DNA of 64,000 bases, from positions 124,001 through 188,000 of the forward strand of contig JAXMOA010000001.1 in assembly GCA_034670145.1 (NCBI GenBank), read 5' to 3'. The translations under genes and the position numbers were made by a program. This DNA is from HXMU1420-2 sp034670145 (GTDB lineage Bacteria > Pseudomonadota > Alphaproteobacteria > Rhodobacterales > Rhodobacteraceae). Below, piece by piece: positions 42,791 to 52,516 of the stretch; within the stretch, counting starts at the first letter, position 1, and every line of letters starts with the position of its first letter. The notes beneath the pieces are model-generated. The model saw only the letters and a list, made by a program, of their open reading frames with translations. It did no database searches and had not been told where the DNA came from.

Positions 42791-44008
42791 TTACGCGCGT
42801 GGCGACGCAGGCAATCCGGTTTTCAACAAAACAATCGACACCGCAGAAGTGATCAGAAATCCGATCGCCAAAGGCACCAATGTCTGGTCATAGGCCTGCC
42901 CGACTGCCGCCCCGATGGGCACCGCCAACAAGGTTGAGACGCCACCAAACACGGACGCTCCCAAACCGGCCTGGGACTCGACCGGTTCCATCGACATGGC
43001 AGCCACATTGCTGAACCCCAGCCCACAACAAAACACAACAACCGCGAGATACGACAGGGTCATGCCCAAAGGCGGTGCCCCATCAATTTGCATCAAGGTC
43101 AGGAGAAACACCAATGAGGCCGCTGTGTTCAGCCCAAAAGCCGTATAGATCATACGCCGCATACCCAGACGCATCACCACCTTGGCATTCAGGATCCCCG
43201 CCGCGCCAATGAACAAAGACAGCCCCGCAAAGACCAGCGGAAACCCGGCATCAATCGCGTACAAATCCAAAAAGATCGGCTGCGCGCCGCTCAGATAGGC
43301 GATGAAACCACCCAACAGCAGGCCCTCGACCACCGTTCCGATCAGCAGAACGCGATGGCGCAACATCTCCCGCGCGGCCCGCAGAAGCGCACGAGGTCTG
43401 GCCGGCATCCGCTCTGATATGGGCAGGCTCTCGGGCTGGCGGGCGGCGAACCAGACGCTCAGAACCAGCGCGAACACCACAAATGCCACAAAGACGGCCC
43501 GCCATCCGGCGACCATGATCAACCCTTGTCCAATCAGTGGCGCGACCACTGGCAGCAGGATAAAAATCGTCATGATCCAGGATCCGATCTGCGCCATTTC
43601 GCGGCCCTCGAACCGGTCCCGAATGATCGCAAAGGCAACGACATAGGGACCAGCCGCACCAAACCCTTGCAAAACGCGACCCAACAACATTGTGGTCATG
43701 GTTTCGGCCGAAAGGCATACGGCCGTTCCCGCCAAATACAACGCAACAAAACCAAAAACCGCCTTGCGCCGCCCGATCATGTCACTGACAGGCCCGCTGA
43801 TCAGCTGCCCAACCGCAACGCCCAGAAAGATGGAGCTGATGACCAGCTGCACCTGGTTACCCTGCGCCCCAAGTGCTGCGCCAATTTCGTTCAAGGCGGG
43901 CAGCATGGCGTCAATGCTGAACGCCTCCAGCGCCGTCATGACGGCCATCAAACACACAAACTCACGGATACCCGGCACCGCTGACGGCTGAAACCAACGC
44001 CTTGTCAT
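42791..44008 (-). CDS. Bcr/CflA-type multidrug MFS exporter
   Basis: A 405-residue inner-membrane transporter with twelve predicted helices in two halves. The loop GPVSDMIGRRKAVFGF after helix 2 is the MFS motif A, and RVLQGFGAAGPYVVAFAIIRDRFEGRE is the motif of drug/H+ antiporters, here written as separate parts RVLQGFGAAG and AIIRDRFEG. No regulator is adjacent apart from the convergent metR. The drug or metabolite exported cannot be predicted. Confidence 0.88.
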   Translation of the reverse strand: MTRRWFQPSAVPGIREFVCLMAVMTALEAFSIDAMLPALNEIGAALGAQGNQVQLVISSIFLGVAVGQLISGPVSDMIGRRKAVFGFVALYLAGTAVCLSAETMTTMLLGRVLQGFGAAGPYVVAFAIIRDRFEGREMAQIGSWIMTIFILLPVVAPLIGQGLIMVAGWRAVFVAFVVFALVLSVWFAARQPESLPISERMPARPRALLRAAREMLRHRVLLIGTVVEGLLLGGFIAYLSGAQPIFLDLYAIDAGFPLVFAGLSLFIGAAGILNAKVVMRLGMRRMIYTAFGLNTAASLVFLLTLMQIDGAPPLGMTLSYLAVVVFCCGLGFSNVAAMSMEPVESQAGLGASVFGGVSTLLAVPIGAAVGQAYDQTLVPLAIGFLITSAVSIVLLKTGLPASPRA

Positions 44009-44167
44009 CTTTTCACCTCTGTACGCCCCGTGGCCGCACAGATGGTGCTTGCCTCAGAGCGTGTCGCGCCCAAACGTCCCCGCCCGCCAATACGCACACG
44101 CCATGCACCGCATGCACGCGTTGAAACTGGCGGACCGGGTGTGTTCTCTGACCAGACGCATTGCGCC

Positions 44168-45205
44168 TTAGATCAGTTTCACGATCTGCTTGCCTACATT
44201 CTTGCCCTGGAGCAAGCCCATGAAAGCCGCAGGCGCATTTTCCAGACCTTCTGCGATGTCCTCGATGGTCTTAATCTCACCACTGGCCAGCTTTGGACCC
44301 ATTTCCTTCAGGAAGGCCGGATACTGATCATAGTGGTTCGAAATGATGAAACCGTTGACCGAAAGGAATTTGACCAGAATGTTGCGCCACAAGAACGGGC
44401 CAGGCAGCGCCCCGTTCGCGTCCGCCCCCAGGTTGCCCGCATTGTACCAGCTGATCATGCCACAAATCGGAATGCGCCCGAAATTGTTCATCAACGGCAC
44501 CACGGCCTCCAGCACTTTGCCGCCGACATTCTCAAAATAGATATCGATGCCATCCGGACAGGCCGCCCCCAGCGCCTTGCGCAGATCCGACGCCGTTTCA
44601 TAGGCCCGATGGTCCAGACAGGCATCAAAGCCAAAAGTGTCGGTGGCCAATTTGCATTTATCGGCCCCACCGGCGATGCCGACGGTGCGCAAACCAGCCA
44701 AACGCGCCACCTGCCCCACCATGGACCCGACCGGACCGGTTGCCGCAGCCACAACCAGGGTTTCACCCGCCTTTGGACGGCCAAGCTGGGTCAGCCCATA
44801 CCATCCGGTAAAGCCCGGCATTCCCAGCACACCCAGCGCGCTGGTCAGTGGTGCCACATTGGGATCCACCTTGCGCAGCTGGTTGGCCGGCAAACACCCA
44901 TGCGTGGCCCAGCCAAACATGCCAAAGGCATAGTCGCCCGGCTGAAAATGCGGGCTGTTGGAGGCCAGAACCTCGCCGACCGCACCGGCCTCCATCGTGC
45001 CACCGATCGGCACCGGCGCGGCATAGGACTTGGCATCATCCATCCGGCCGCGCATGTAAGGATCGAGGGACATGTAATGGACCCGAACCAGAACTTCGCC
45101 TTCACCGGGCTGCGGTATCTCGGCAGCCTCATAACTGAAATTCTCGGCCACTGGTGCGCCAACAGGTCGCCCAGCCAGCGCAACGCGATACATTTGTTCA
45201 GACAT
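44168..45205 (-). CDS. NADP-dependent oxidoreductase, MDR/CurA-like
   Basis: A 345-residue zinc-free medium-chain reductase of the leukotriene B4 dehydrogenase/CurA group, which reduces the double bond of enones. The family start VALAGRPVGAPVAENFSYE, the YMSLDPYMRGRM segment and the NADP-binding loop AAATGPVGSMVGQVA are present. ATG 45205 has GGGAGG about 8 bases upstream; the frame is open to 45265. Monocistronic, with a 159-base gap (44009-44167) before the exporter in which I see nothing definite. Confidence 0.88.
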   Translation of the reverse strand: MSEQMYRVALAGRPVGAPVAENFSYEAAEIPQPGEGEVLVRVHYMSLDPYMRGRMDDAKSYAAPVPIGGTMEAGAVGEVLASNSPHFQPGDYAFGMFGWATHGCLPANQLRKVDPNVAPLTSALGVLGMPGFTGWYGLTQLGRPKAGETLVVAAATGPVGSMVGQVARLAGLRTVGIAGGADKCKLATDTFGFDACLDHRAYETASDLRKALGAACPDGIDIYFENVGGKVLEAVVPLMNNFGRIPICGMISWYNAGNLGADANGALPGPFLWRNILVKFLSVNGFIISNHYDQYPAFLKEMGPKLASGEIKTIEDIAEGLENAPAAFMGLLQGKNVGKQIVKLI

Positions 45206-45299
45206 CTCACGATCCTCCCTTTTCAGCGGCCAAGCTGCGGTCGGGACCGCCGCTTGGCAAGCCACGCAGCGACTGACGTCGCGGCACCAAAGCTTTGGA

Positions 45300-45548
45300 T
45301 CAGAGTGTACCCAACAATTTCTCCAACGCTTTTACATTCTTCTTGGAATTTGAATGGGTCTTTTTGACCCTGGCCATTTCCTTGATATACCCTTGCAACG
45401 CACCTAATACATCTCGGTCGTCACTAAATATTTTGGGCACTTTGCGCTGCACATTCTTGAACGTGGTCTCCAACCTGTCCCACTTGCGGTCTGCCGTATT
45501 GGATGCGTCAAACAGAACATTCCCAAAACTGACCGCAGCTTCCCGCAT
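45300..45548 (-). CDS. Hypothetical helical protein, third part of a broken locus
   Basis: An 82-residue basic, helical protein with no recognised family (SNTADRKWDRLETTFKNVQ, KKNVKALEKLLGTL). It is in the same frame as the reading frame upstream and is separated from it only by a TAG codon at 45558-45560, so it may be the C-terminus of one original gene. ATG 45548 has no good ribosome site. The DNA is AT-richer than its neighbours (24 of 60 bases are G or C in 45301-45360). Confidence 0.45.
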   Translation of the reverse strand: MREAAVSFGNVLFDASNTADRKWDRLETTFKNVQRKVPKIFSDDRDVLGALQGYIKEMARVKKTHSNSKKNVKALEKLLGTL

Positions 45549-45557
45549 TCCATCGCT

Positions 45558-46241
45558 CTAGGAAGGGTCTGTATTGGAGCGAAAGGTTTTCACCGCTCCG
45601 ATCGTGGATTCCATACGTTTGTCCAAACTCTCTACCGCACTGTCGTATTCTTCGATTGCCTTGGCGATCAGACCACCACTTGATGATCCACCCGACGTCA
45701 GGTCACGCAGCACAAACGCACGCAGCTTTTCTCCACCCTCGACGGCGGCCGCCGCCTGTTGCGCCATCGCTTCGACCTCACTGGCATTCACACGCATCTG
45801 CGAAATCAGATCCAATGCCTGCTTACCATTGTCCGTCGCCTGGGTAAAAACGCGGGCCTTGGATGTCTGATTGCGTTCGAATGCCGGTTTGCTCGAAGCG
45901 GCCAGGTCAAACTCTTTCTCCAACGTCTTGAAGGACATGTTGCGTTCCTTCTGGAATTTGTCTTTCAAATCTCGAGAGTGTTTGGCCAAGGCTGCGTCAG
46001 CCAGTTTGACGGAATCGCTTGCCATCTTCTCGATAGCCGGGATCATCCGGCTTGCACCTTCCGGATTGCCTTTGCCCGCCGCATCCTCGGCATTTGCCAA
46101 TTGCTGCGCTGCGCTCTTGCGCAAGTTGGTCACAGCCCGCGCTGCATTCTGCGTTGCCGTCAGGACGGTCTGGCTGGCCTTCAGATGCTTGTCGCGGCGA
46201 TCATTGAACGCGGCCGATCGCCTGCGCCAGCTTGCGCTCAT
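45558..46241 (-). CDS. Hypothetical coiled-coil protein, middle part of a broken locus
   Basis: A 227-residue, almost entirely helical protein with heptad-like Ala/Leu/Lys patterns (AARAVTNLRKSAAQQLANAE, EVEAMAQQAAAAVEGGEKL) and a short SGGSSSGG loop. No family is recognised. ATG 46241 has AAGG about 5 bases upstream and lies inside the end of the upstream frame (41-base overlap), allowing translational coupling. The residues encoded in the overlap look like an out-of-frame translation, so a +1 frameshift in one longer gene is more likely. Confidence 0.5.
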   Translation of the reverse strand: MSASWRRRSAAFNDRRDKHLKASQTVLTATQNAARAVTNLRKSAAQQLANAEDAAGKGNPEGASRMIPAIEKMASDSVKLADAALAKHSRDLKDKFQKERNMSFKTLEKEFDLAASSKPAFERNQTSKARVFTQATDNGKQALDLISQMRVNASEVEAMAQQAAAAVEGGEKLRAFVLRDLTSGGSSSGGLIAKAIEEYDSAVESLDKRMESTIGAVKTFRSNTDPS

Positions 46242-46662
46242 TGACCTTGGCAGCGGCATCATCCGCAACAGATTTGCCTTTGCCACGCGTTTCAGCCTGG
46301 TCCCCGGCCTTGGCTTCGGTCTCTGCCAGTTTCTCAGCATCTGAACGGTAATCTTCTATTATGCGAAAGATTTTGAACTGAAACTTGGTCAGCTCTTTCT
46401 TGATCAGCTTCTGGTTCTTCTTTTCCTTGCGAAGCTGCCCCTCCAATTTGGTAAAATAGGGGGTCGATGTCTCAACAAAATCCTCTGCCGCACCCAGCAT
46501 CCTCGCCGAATTTTTGCCTGCAATGCCTTCCATGTCTTTCAGAGCTTTCAAGACCTTGGAATCGGCCCGCCGAAAGCTGCTGAAACTCTCGGAACATTGC
46601 AGCGGCGTTAGCTCTTTGGCAAATTTGTCCTGAATCTTTTTGTATTCCATTAAAATCGCCAT
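46201..46662 (-). CDS. Hypothetical coiled-coil protein, first part of a broken locus
   Basis: A 153-residue charged helical protein (MAILMEYKKIQDKFAKELTP; QLRKEKKNQKLIKKELTKFQ). Start ATG 46662 is well supported by AGGGAGAGAG just upstream, so this locus was a translated gene. It ends at a TGA (46201-46203); the +1 frame continues directly as the coiled-coil frame downstream. There is no signal peptide, membrane segment or known domain. An accessory protein acquired by transfer is possible given the lower GC. Confidence 0.55.
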   Translation of the reverse strand: MAILMEYKKIQDKFAKELTPLQCSESFSSFRRADSKVLKALKDMEGIAGKNSARMLGAAEDFVETSTPYFTKLEGQLRKEKKNQKLIKKELTKFQFKIFRIIEDYRSDAEKLAETEAKAGDQAETRGKGKSVADDAAAKVNERKLAQAIGRVQ

Positions 46663-46844
46663 GGCTCTCTCCCTAAACAGCAACAATTTTGATCAACGTC
46701 AGCATCATACAACGACTCACTACTTCGCCGTCTGTAATAAATTTCGCATAGCGTGCCTTTCCCTTTGCCAGGCGACCGGGTAACACCCTTGGCTTTCCCG
46801 GCGCCCCCGCATATACGCGCCCACGGATCCACCGGAGCACGTAA

Positions 46845-47630
46845 ATGGTTGGCAGCGCAAACCTCAACATCATGATCAAGGCCGCCCGCAAGGCTGGCCG
46901 TTCACTGGTCAAAGACTTCCGCGAGGTCGAAAATCTGCAAGTGTCCATGAAGGGCGCGGGCGATTTCGTATCGCGTGCCGATATCGCGGCCGAGGCGATC
47001 ATCAAAGAAGAACTGATGGGCGCCCGCCCGACCTACGGGTGGCTCGCCGAAGAAAGCGATGAAGTCGCCGGCCAGGATCCGACCCGGCGTTGGATCGTTG
47101 ACCCGCTGGATGGGACCACGAACTTTCTGCACGGGATGCCCCATTGGGCGGTGTCCATCGCGCTGGAGCACAAAGGCCAGATTGTTGCCGGGGTGATTTT
47201 TGACCCGGCCAAGGACGAAATGTTTCTGGCTGAAAAGGGCACAGGTGCCTGGATGAACGAAACCCGCATGCGCGTTTCGGGCCGCAACCGGATGATCGAA
47301 TCCGTATTTGCCACCGGCCTGCCATTTGGCGGCAGACCGGAACTGCCCGCAACCCTGAAGGATCTGGCGCGCCTCTTGCCCGTCACCGCAGGCGTGCGGC
47401 GCTGGGGCGCGGCGGCGCTGGATTTGGCCTATGTCGCCGCCGGGCGATACGATGGCTATTGGGAACACCGGTTGAACGCATGGGATCTGGCCGCAGGTGT
47501 CATCATCGTGCGCGAAGCCGGCGGTCTGGTCGAGTCCATCGAGAAGGACGGCGATATCCTTGAAAGCGGCAGCATCCTTTGCGCCAACAACGAAGTCTTC
47601 AGCCAATTCGCCAAGGTCATTCGCGGCTGA
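46845..47630 (+). CDS. suhB: Inositol monophosphatase family protein
   Basis: A 261-residue magnesium-dependent phosphatase of the SuhB/IMPase family. The metal sites are Glu69-Glu70 in WLAEESDE, the motif WIVDPLDGTTNF (Asp86, Asp89) and NAWDLAAGVIIVREAG near the C-terminus. The likely substrate is inositol-1-phosphate or a related sugar phosphate. GGAG lies about 8 bases before ATG 46845. It is divergent from the broken helical locus and convergent with the rhomboid gene. Confidence 0.92.
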   Translation: MVGSANLNIMIKAARKAGRSLVKDFREVENLQVSMKGAGDFVSRADIAAEAIIKEELMGARPTYGWLAEESDEVAGQDPTRRWIVDPLDGTTNFLHGMPHWAVSIALEHKGQIVAGVIFDPAKDEMFLAEKGTGAWMNETRMRVSGRNRMIESVFATGLPFGGRPELPATLKDLARLLPVTAGVRRWGAAALDLAYVAAGRYDGYWEHRLNAWDLAAGVIIVREAGGLVESIEKDGDILESGSILCANNEVFSQFAKVIRG

Positions 47631-47735
47631 GCCGCCTTTCGGTTTGCTGCCAGGATGACGTTATCGCGTTGGTGTCTATGCCTGCCCGTGATGGTGTCGT
47701 GACCTGATCATGCGAGGCCAATCAACACCCTCGCG

Positions 47736-48473
47736 TCATCGTCGTGGCACCCGGGGCACCCTGCTCAGCGAATATTGAGCCTCTGGGTGCGGCGGGTGAC
47801 CCAGGGTTTTGGACCAGAACGCTGTTCCCCCCCGCCGTATCCACAATGGCACGGTCAGCAAAAAGCCCACGACAAATCCCCCCGCGTGCGCCCAATAGGC
47901 CACGCCACCTTCGTCCGGATTGGCCGATGCACCGCCCAGAAACTGCATGAGCAGCCACAGCCCCAACATCACCCAGGCGGGGATCGGGAAGATCTTGAAA
48001 AACACGACCAGAATCAGCAGGATATCAACCTTGGCCTTTGGAAACAGCAACAGGTAACCGCCCATCACTGCCGCAATCGCCCCTGAGGCGCCGATCGTCG
48101 GCACCACCGAGTCAGGCGCGGCCATCACATGGATCAGGCCCGCGCCGATACCTCCGATCAGATAAAACAGAGCAAACAGGAGATGGCCCATTTCATCTTC
48201 CAGGTTATCTCCAAAAATCCACAAAAACAGCATGTTACCCGCCAGATGCATAAAGCCTCCGTGCAGAAACATCGAGGTCACAAGCGTGAACAGGTCTTGC
48301 CCGGCATTTATTTCGGCCGGCACAACAGCATAGCTGTCATAGACGGCCCATAACGCCCGATCGTCGCCCATGATTGGCAAACCGATCAGGAACACCAGAA
48401 TATTTGCAGCCATCAGCGTATGGACAACATATGGCGTGCGCCCAGAGGGATTATGATCACGGATAGGAAACAT
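47736..48473 (-). CDS. Rhomboid family intramembrane serine protease
   Basis: A 245-residue inner-membrane protease with about six helices. The catalytic Ser is in TIGASGAIAAVMGGY and the catalytic His in YWAHAGGFVVGFL, as in bacterial rhomboids. The loop HGGFMHLAGNMLFLWIFGDN before them is the second family signature. AGGG lies just before the ATG. Natural substrates of bacterial rhomboids are mostly unknown. The gene is downstream-facing toward suhB with a 105-base gap. Confidence 0.92.
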   Translation of the reverse strand: MFPIRDHNPSGRTPYVVHTLMAANILVFLIGLPIMGDDRALWAVYDSYAVVPAEINAGQDLFTLVTSMFLHGGFMHLAGNMLFLWIFGDNLEDEMGHLLFALFYLIGGIGAGLIHVMAAPDSVVPTIGASGAIAAVMGGYLLLFPKAKVDILLILVVFFKIFPIPAWVMLGLWLLMQFLGGASANPDEGGVAYWAHAGGFVVGFLLTVPLWIRRGGTAFWSKTLGHPPHPEAQYSLSRVPRVPRR

Positions 48474-48515
48474 GCCCTAACGCTCACAACATCCCACCCT
48501 CTGGGTCAAGCCCGC

Positions 48516-51500
48516 TTATGCATTTCCGCTCAACAACGCGGTGTTGCCGCCAGATGCCGTGGTGTCCACACAGATGTGGCGCTCTGACCAGATGTGGCCA
48601 AGGTCCGGGGTGCCGGTGATCAGCGGCAGGATCGGACCCGACCGCTCTGCGAACGCACAGCCAAACGCCCGTGCCGTTTCAACATCGCCCCACCACAAGG
48701 CCCCCGAAATCCCCTCCATTGTGCTCAGAGCAGATGGGTATATGGCATCTTCGACCGGCAATGCCTTGCCGCCCATCCGTTCCACAGCTGCAATTTGGTC
48801 TGCCAGTTTTTCCCGAGGTCCCAGGCACAGCAAAGGCTCGCGTGCATGGAGCGTCAGCTGGTTGGATTCGCCTGTTGGCCCGGGCAAGGTTTGTGACATC
48901 TCAGCGTCCAGAGGTGCGGCAGGCGTGGATGCAGCCGCCACTGTCCCGGCAAACCGTGCCAGATAATGTGGGCCACCGGCCTTGGGCCCTGTGCCCGACA
49001 GGCCCTCGCCGCCAAAGGGTTGGCTGCCTACAATCGCGCCAATCTGGTTCCGGTTCACATAGACATTGCCCGCATGGATCTGCTCGGCCACCTGTTGCAC
49101 CCGATCATCTATGCGCGTCTGCAATCCAAAGGTCAGCCCATAGCCGGTTGCGTTGATATCGCGGATCACCAGGTCCAGATCCTGCGACCCGAACCGTGCG
49201 ACATGCAGCACCGGCCCAAAAATCTCGCGCTCCAAATCGCTGATGCCGGAAACTTCGATCAAAGTCGGCGCCACAAAGGTCCCCGCCGCGGGTACCGCGC
49301 CTTCGTGCAGCACGCGCCCTTCAGACCGCGCCTGGGTCACATGCATCTGAATGCCCGCCTGTGCCGCCGCGTCGATCACTGGCCCGCTGTCGGTGTCCAA
49401 AGCCCAGGGATCACCCAGCCGCAACATATCCATCGCGCCCTTCAGCATGGTCAGCAGGTCGTCCGCGATATCCTCTTGCACATAGAGACACCGCAAGGCC
49501 GAACACCGCTGACCTGCCGATTGAAACGCGCTTTCCACAATGGCCTGAACCGCCTGTTCCGGCAGAGCGGTACTGTCCACGATCATCGCATTCAATCCGC
49601 CGGTTTCGGCAATCAACGGCGCGCCAGGTTCCAGGTTTTCCGCCATCGCCCGTCGGATCAAATGTGCCGTTTGGGTCGAACCGGTAAAGGCCACGCCCCC
49701 GACCCGCGCATCCGAAGTCAACATCGCGCCGACCGCGCCATCACCCGGCAACAATTGCAACGCCTCCACCGGCACTCCGGCCCGATGCATCAACGAAACA
49801 GCCAGATGCGCCACCAAGGGCGTCTGCTGTGCCGGTTTGGCCAAAACCGCATTCCCGGTCGCCAGAGCGGCGGCAATCTGACCGGTGAAAATCGCCAAGG
49901 GGAAATTCCAGGGCGAAATACAGGTCCAGACCCGACCCGCTGCCGCCTCTGGCGCGCGGGCCCCATAGTACCGGAGGAAATCCACAGCCTCGCGCAACTC
50001 TGCAACCGCATCAGGCAGGGTCTTGCCCGCTTCACGCGACAGCAGCGCAAACAGCTGCCCAAACTCTGCCTCATACAGATCCGCAACCCGGTTCAGCACC
50101 GCGCCACGCCCCGCATCCAACCAGGGCTGTGCAACCGACAAGGCCCCGTCGACATCCGCCATCGTTGCCCAGCGCACCGTGCCCACCTGATCTGCCGGAT
50201 CCGCCGGGTTGGGCACCGGATCAAGCGCGCCACTTGCGTCCGCACAGGCGATCAGCGGCGCTGCGGCCCAGCGATGCGCGCGCCAAGGGGACCGAGCGGC
50301 CTCGATCGCCTCGAGCGTCGGCGTATGCGTCAGATCAAACCCTTTGGAATTCACCCGCTCGGGCTGATACAAATCCGGGCCCTGCACAATGTTCGCCCCA
50401 CCCCGCGCCGCGATCTCTTCAACCGCCTCAAACGGATCCGACACGACCTGCGCCGCCGGGATCGTTTCGTCCACAATCTGGTTCACAAACGAACTGTTGG
50501 CCCCGTTCTCCAGCAGTCGCCGCACCAGATAGGCCAACAGATCCCGATGCGCCCCGACAGGAGCATAGATCCGACAACGCGAACCATTAGCGGTTTTGAC
50601 CAGATCATGCAGGCTCTCGCCCATGCCGTGCAAACGCTGAAACTCGAACGGGCGATCGCCGGCCATATGCAGGATTGCACTGGCAGTATGCGCGTTATGC
50701 GTGGCAAATTGCGGATAGATGCGATCCGTCCGTTCCAGCAACTTGCGCGCATTTGCGATATAGGACACGTCGGTTGCCGCCTTGTCGGTGAAAACAGGGA
50801 AGCCGGCCATGCCTTCGACCTGCGCACGCTTGACCTCGGTATCCCAATAGGCACCCTTGACCAGTCGCACCATCAAACGGCGATCATAGCGTTCGGCCAT
50901 ATCATACAGTGCATCAATCACCGCCCCGGCGCGCGGCCCATAGGCCTGAACAACAACGCCGAACCCATCCCATCCGGCCAAGGCAGGTTCAGCCAGAACA
51001 CGCTCGATCACCTCCAGCGACAGGGACAGCCTGTCCGCTTCTTCTGCATCCACATTCAGGCCCATATTCGCCGATTTCGCCAACAGGGCCAGCGACCGCA
51101 GACGCGGCACAAGTTCGCTCAGGGCCTGATCGCGATGCGACATCTCATACCGTGGAAAAAGCGCCGACAGCTTGACCGAAATCCCGGGATTCTGCCGAAT
51201 ATCGACCGCGTCACAGGCCTCTGCAATCGCCAAGATCGCCCGTGAATAGCTCAGATGATACCGCGCCGCATCCGCCTCGGTCCGGGCGGCTTCGCCCAGC
51301 ATGTCGTAACTATAGGTATACCCTTTGGCCTCCATTCCCGCGGCCCGTTTCATGGCCGCCCCAATGGTTTCGCCCAATACAAACTGGCGTCCCATTTCGC
51401 GCATGGCCCGCGCCACGGCTGTCCGGATCACGGGTTCGCCCACCCGCCGGATCGCGGCGCGCAAAGCCTGCGCCGGTCCGGGGGCGTCCCCGTCCAGAAC

Positions 51501-51893
51501 CTTGCCCGTCAACATCAAGGCCCAAGTCGATGCATTCACCAAGGGCGAAGTCGAATGACCCAGATGCTTGCTCCAGTCACTCGCCGCGATCTTGTCTTCG
51601 ATCAGCGCATCAATCGTATCCGCATCCGGCACCCGCAAAAGCGCTTCGGCCAAACACATCAACGCCACGCCCTCATCGGTGGACAGACCATATTCCGCCA
51701 GAAAGACCTCCATCATTCCGGGCGAGGTCGCCCCGCGCACATCTTCGACCAAACGCGCCGCTGCCGTGCAAATCTGCGCGCGCTCCGCCGCAGACAGCCC
51801 TGCCTCGGTCACCATCCGCGAGACGGCCTGGCCCGGATCGCCATACATGTCACGATCCAGAAGCAGCGATAGAGAATCAAAGGAAATAGACAT
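48516..51893 (-). CDS. putA: Bifunctional proline dehydrogenase/glutamate semialdehyde dehydrogenase
   Basis: A 1125-residue enzyme that oxidises proline to glutamate in two steps. The proline dehydrogenase barrel comes first (about 100-430; DMLGEAARTEADAARY, RLVKGAYWDTEVKRAQ). The aldehyde dehydrogenase follows (about 560-1000) with Glu in ETGGLNAMIVD and the catalytic Cys in SAGQRCSALRCLY. There is no N-terminal ribbon-helix-helix domain as in E. coli PutA, so it is not its own repressor, which fits the divergent AsnC-type regulator. Expression is presumably induced by proline. Confidence 0.95.
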   Translation of the reverse strand: MSISFDSLSLLLDRDMYGDPGQAVSRMVTEAGLSAAERAQICTAAARLVEDVRGATSPGMMEVFLAEYGLSTDEGVALMCLAEALLRVPDADTIDALIEDKIAASDWSKHLGHSTSPLVNASTWALMLTGKVLDGDAPGPAQALRAAIRRVGEPVIRTAVARAMREMGRQFVLGETIGAAMKRAAGMEAKGYTYSYDMLGEAARTEADAARYHLSYSRAILAIAEACDAVDIRQNPGISVKLSALFPRYEMSHRDQALSELVPRLRSLALLAKSANMGLNVDAEEADRLSLSLEVIERVLAEPALAGWDGFGVVVQAYGPRAGAVIDALYDMAERYDRRLMVRLVKGAYWDTEVKRAQVEGMAGFPVFTDKAATDVSYIANARKLLERTDRIYPQFATHNAHTASAILHMAGDRPFEFQRLHGMGESLHDLVKTANGSRCRIYAPVGAHRDLLAYLVRRLLENGANSSFVNQIVDETIPAAQVVSDPFEAVEEIAARGGANIVQGPDLYQPERVNSKGFDLTHTPTLEAIEAARSPWRAHRWAAAPLIACADASGALDPVPNPADPADQVGTVRWATMADVDGALSVAQPWLDAGRGAVLNRVADLYEAEFGQLFALLSREAGKTLPDAVAELREAVDFLRYYGARAPEAAAGRVWTCISPWNFPLAIFTGQIAAALATGNAVLAKPAQQTPLVAHLAVSLMHRAGVPVEALQLLPGDGAVGAMLTSDARVGGVAFTGSTQTAHLIRRAMAENLEPGAPLIAETGGLNAMIVDSTALPEQAVQAIVESAFQSAGQRCSALRCLYVQEDIADDLLTMLKGAMDMLRLGDPWALDTDSGPVIDAAAQAGIQMHVTQARSEGRVLHEGAVPAAGTFVAPTLIEVSGISDLEREIFGPVLHVARFGSQDLDLVIRDINATGYGLTFGLQTRIDDRVQQVAEQIHAGNVYVNRNQIGAIVGSQPFGGEGLSGTGPKAGGPHYLARFAGTVAAASTPAAPLDAEMSQTLPGPTGESNQLTLHAREPLLCLGPREKLADQIAAVERMGGKALPVEDAIYPSALSTMEGISGALWWGDVETARAFGCAFAERSGPILPLITGTPDLGHIWSERHICVDTTASGGNTALLSGNA

Positions 51894-51976
51894 TGCGAAC
51901 CCCAGTTGTTTCGCGCAGAATATCCCAGCAACAGCGGTTCAACTTCCCGATTTTTCAAATTTGGCAGGTCAATCGC

Positions 51977-51990
51977 CCGAAATTTTACGG
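51977..51990. promoter_or_regulatory. Candidate Lrp-type site between putA and its regulator
   Basis: CCGAAATTTTACGG is an imperfect palindrome with an AT-rich centre, 8 bases before the regulator start and about 85 bases from putA. Lrp-family proteins bind AT-rich, partly symmetrical sites, so it could serve the divergent promoters. The evidence is position and symmetry only. Confidence 0.4.
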
Positions 51991-51997
51991 AATTACC

Positions 51998-52480
51998 ATG
52001 CAAAACGACTGGTCCGAATTGGACAGCTTTGACCGTGCGATCCTCTCTGTGCTCAGCGAAGAGGGGCGGCTGAGCATCACCGACCTGGCCCAACGTATCG
52101 GCCTGTCCAAATCACCCACACAAACCCGTCTGCGCCGGCTGGAAGCAGACGGCATAATCACCGGATACCGCGCCCTGCTGGATCCGATCCGTCTGGGCCT
52201 GGATCATGTCGCCTTTGTAGAAGTGCGCCTGACCGACACCCGAGAGGAGGCCCTGGCCGCCTTTAATCGCGCCGTTCGCGCAATTGGTGAGATCGAACAG
52301 GCCCACCTGATCGCTGGAAATTTCGACTATCTGCTGAAAATCCGAACCGGTAGCATGTCCGACTATCGCACTGTTCTGGCCGAAAAAATCTCGACCCTGC
52401 CCCACATCGCCAACACGTCCACTTATGTCGCCATGCAGGCCGTCAAAGAGGATGGCGCCACCGGACTGGCAAAGATGTGA
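51998..52480 (+). CDS. putR: Lrp/AsnC family regulator, probable PutR
   Basis: A 160-residue feast/famine regulator with an N-terminal helix-turn-helix (about 7-60; LSITDLAQRIGLSKSPTQTR) and a C-terminal RAM effector-binding domain (about 70-150; HLIAGNFDYLLKIRTGSMSD). It is divergent from putA, as for PutR of Rhodobacter and Agrobacterium, which activates putA in response to proline. ATG 51998 is used; the frame is open from 51893 through the promoter region. Confidence 0.9.
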   Translation: MQNDWSELDSFDRAILSVLSEEGRLSITDLAQRIGLSKSPTQTRLRRLEADGIITGYRALLDPIRLGLDHVAFVEVRLTDTREEALAAFNRAVRAIGEIEQAHLIAGNFDYLLKIRTGSMSDYRTVLAEKISTLPHIANTSTYVAMQAVKEDGATGLAKM

Positions 52481-52516
52481 CTTGACCCGATCGCTATTCG
52501 CTCCAAACTTTTCGGC

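Noticed and set aside
48966..51245. 759-codon open frame on the plus strand
   Set aside because: It is antisense to putA, whose domains and catalytic residues are clear on the other strand; composition is shadow-like.
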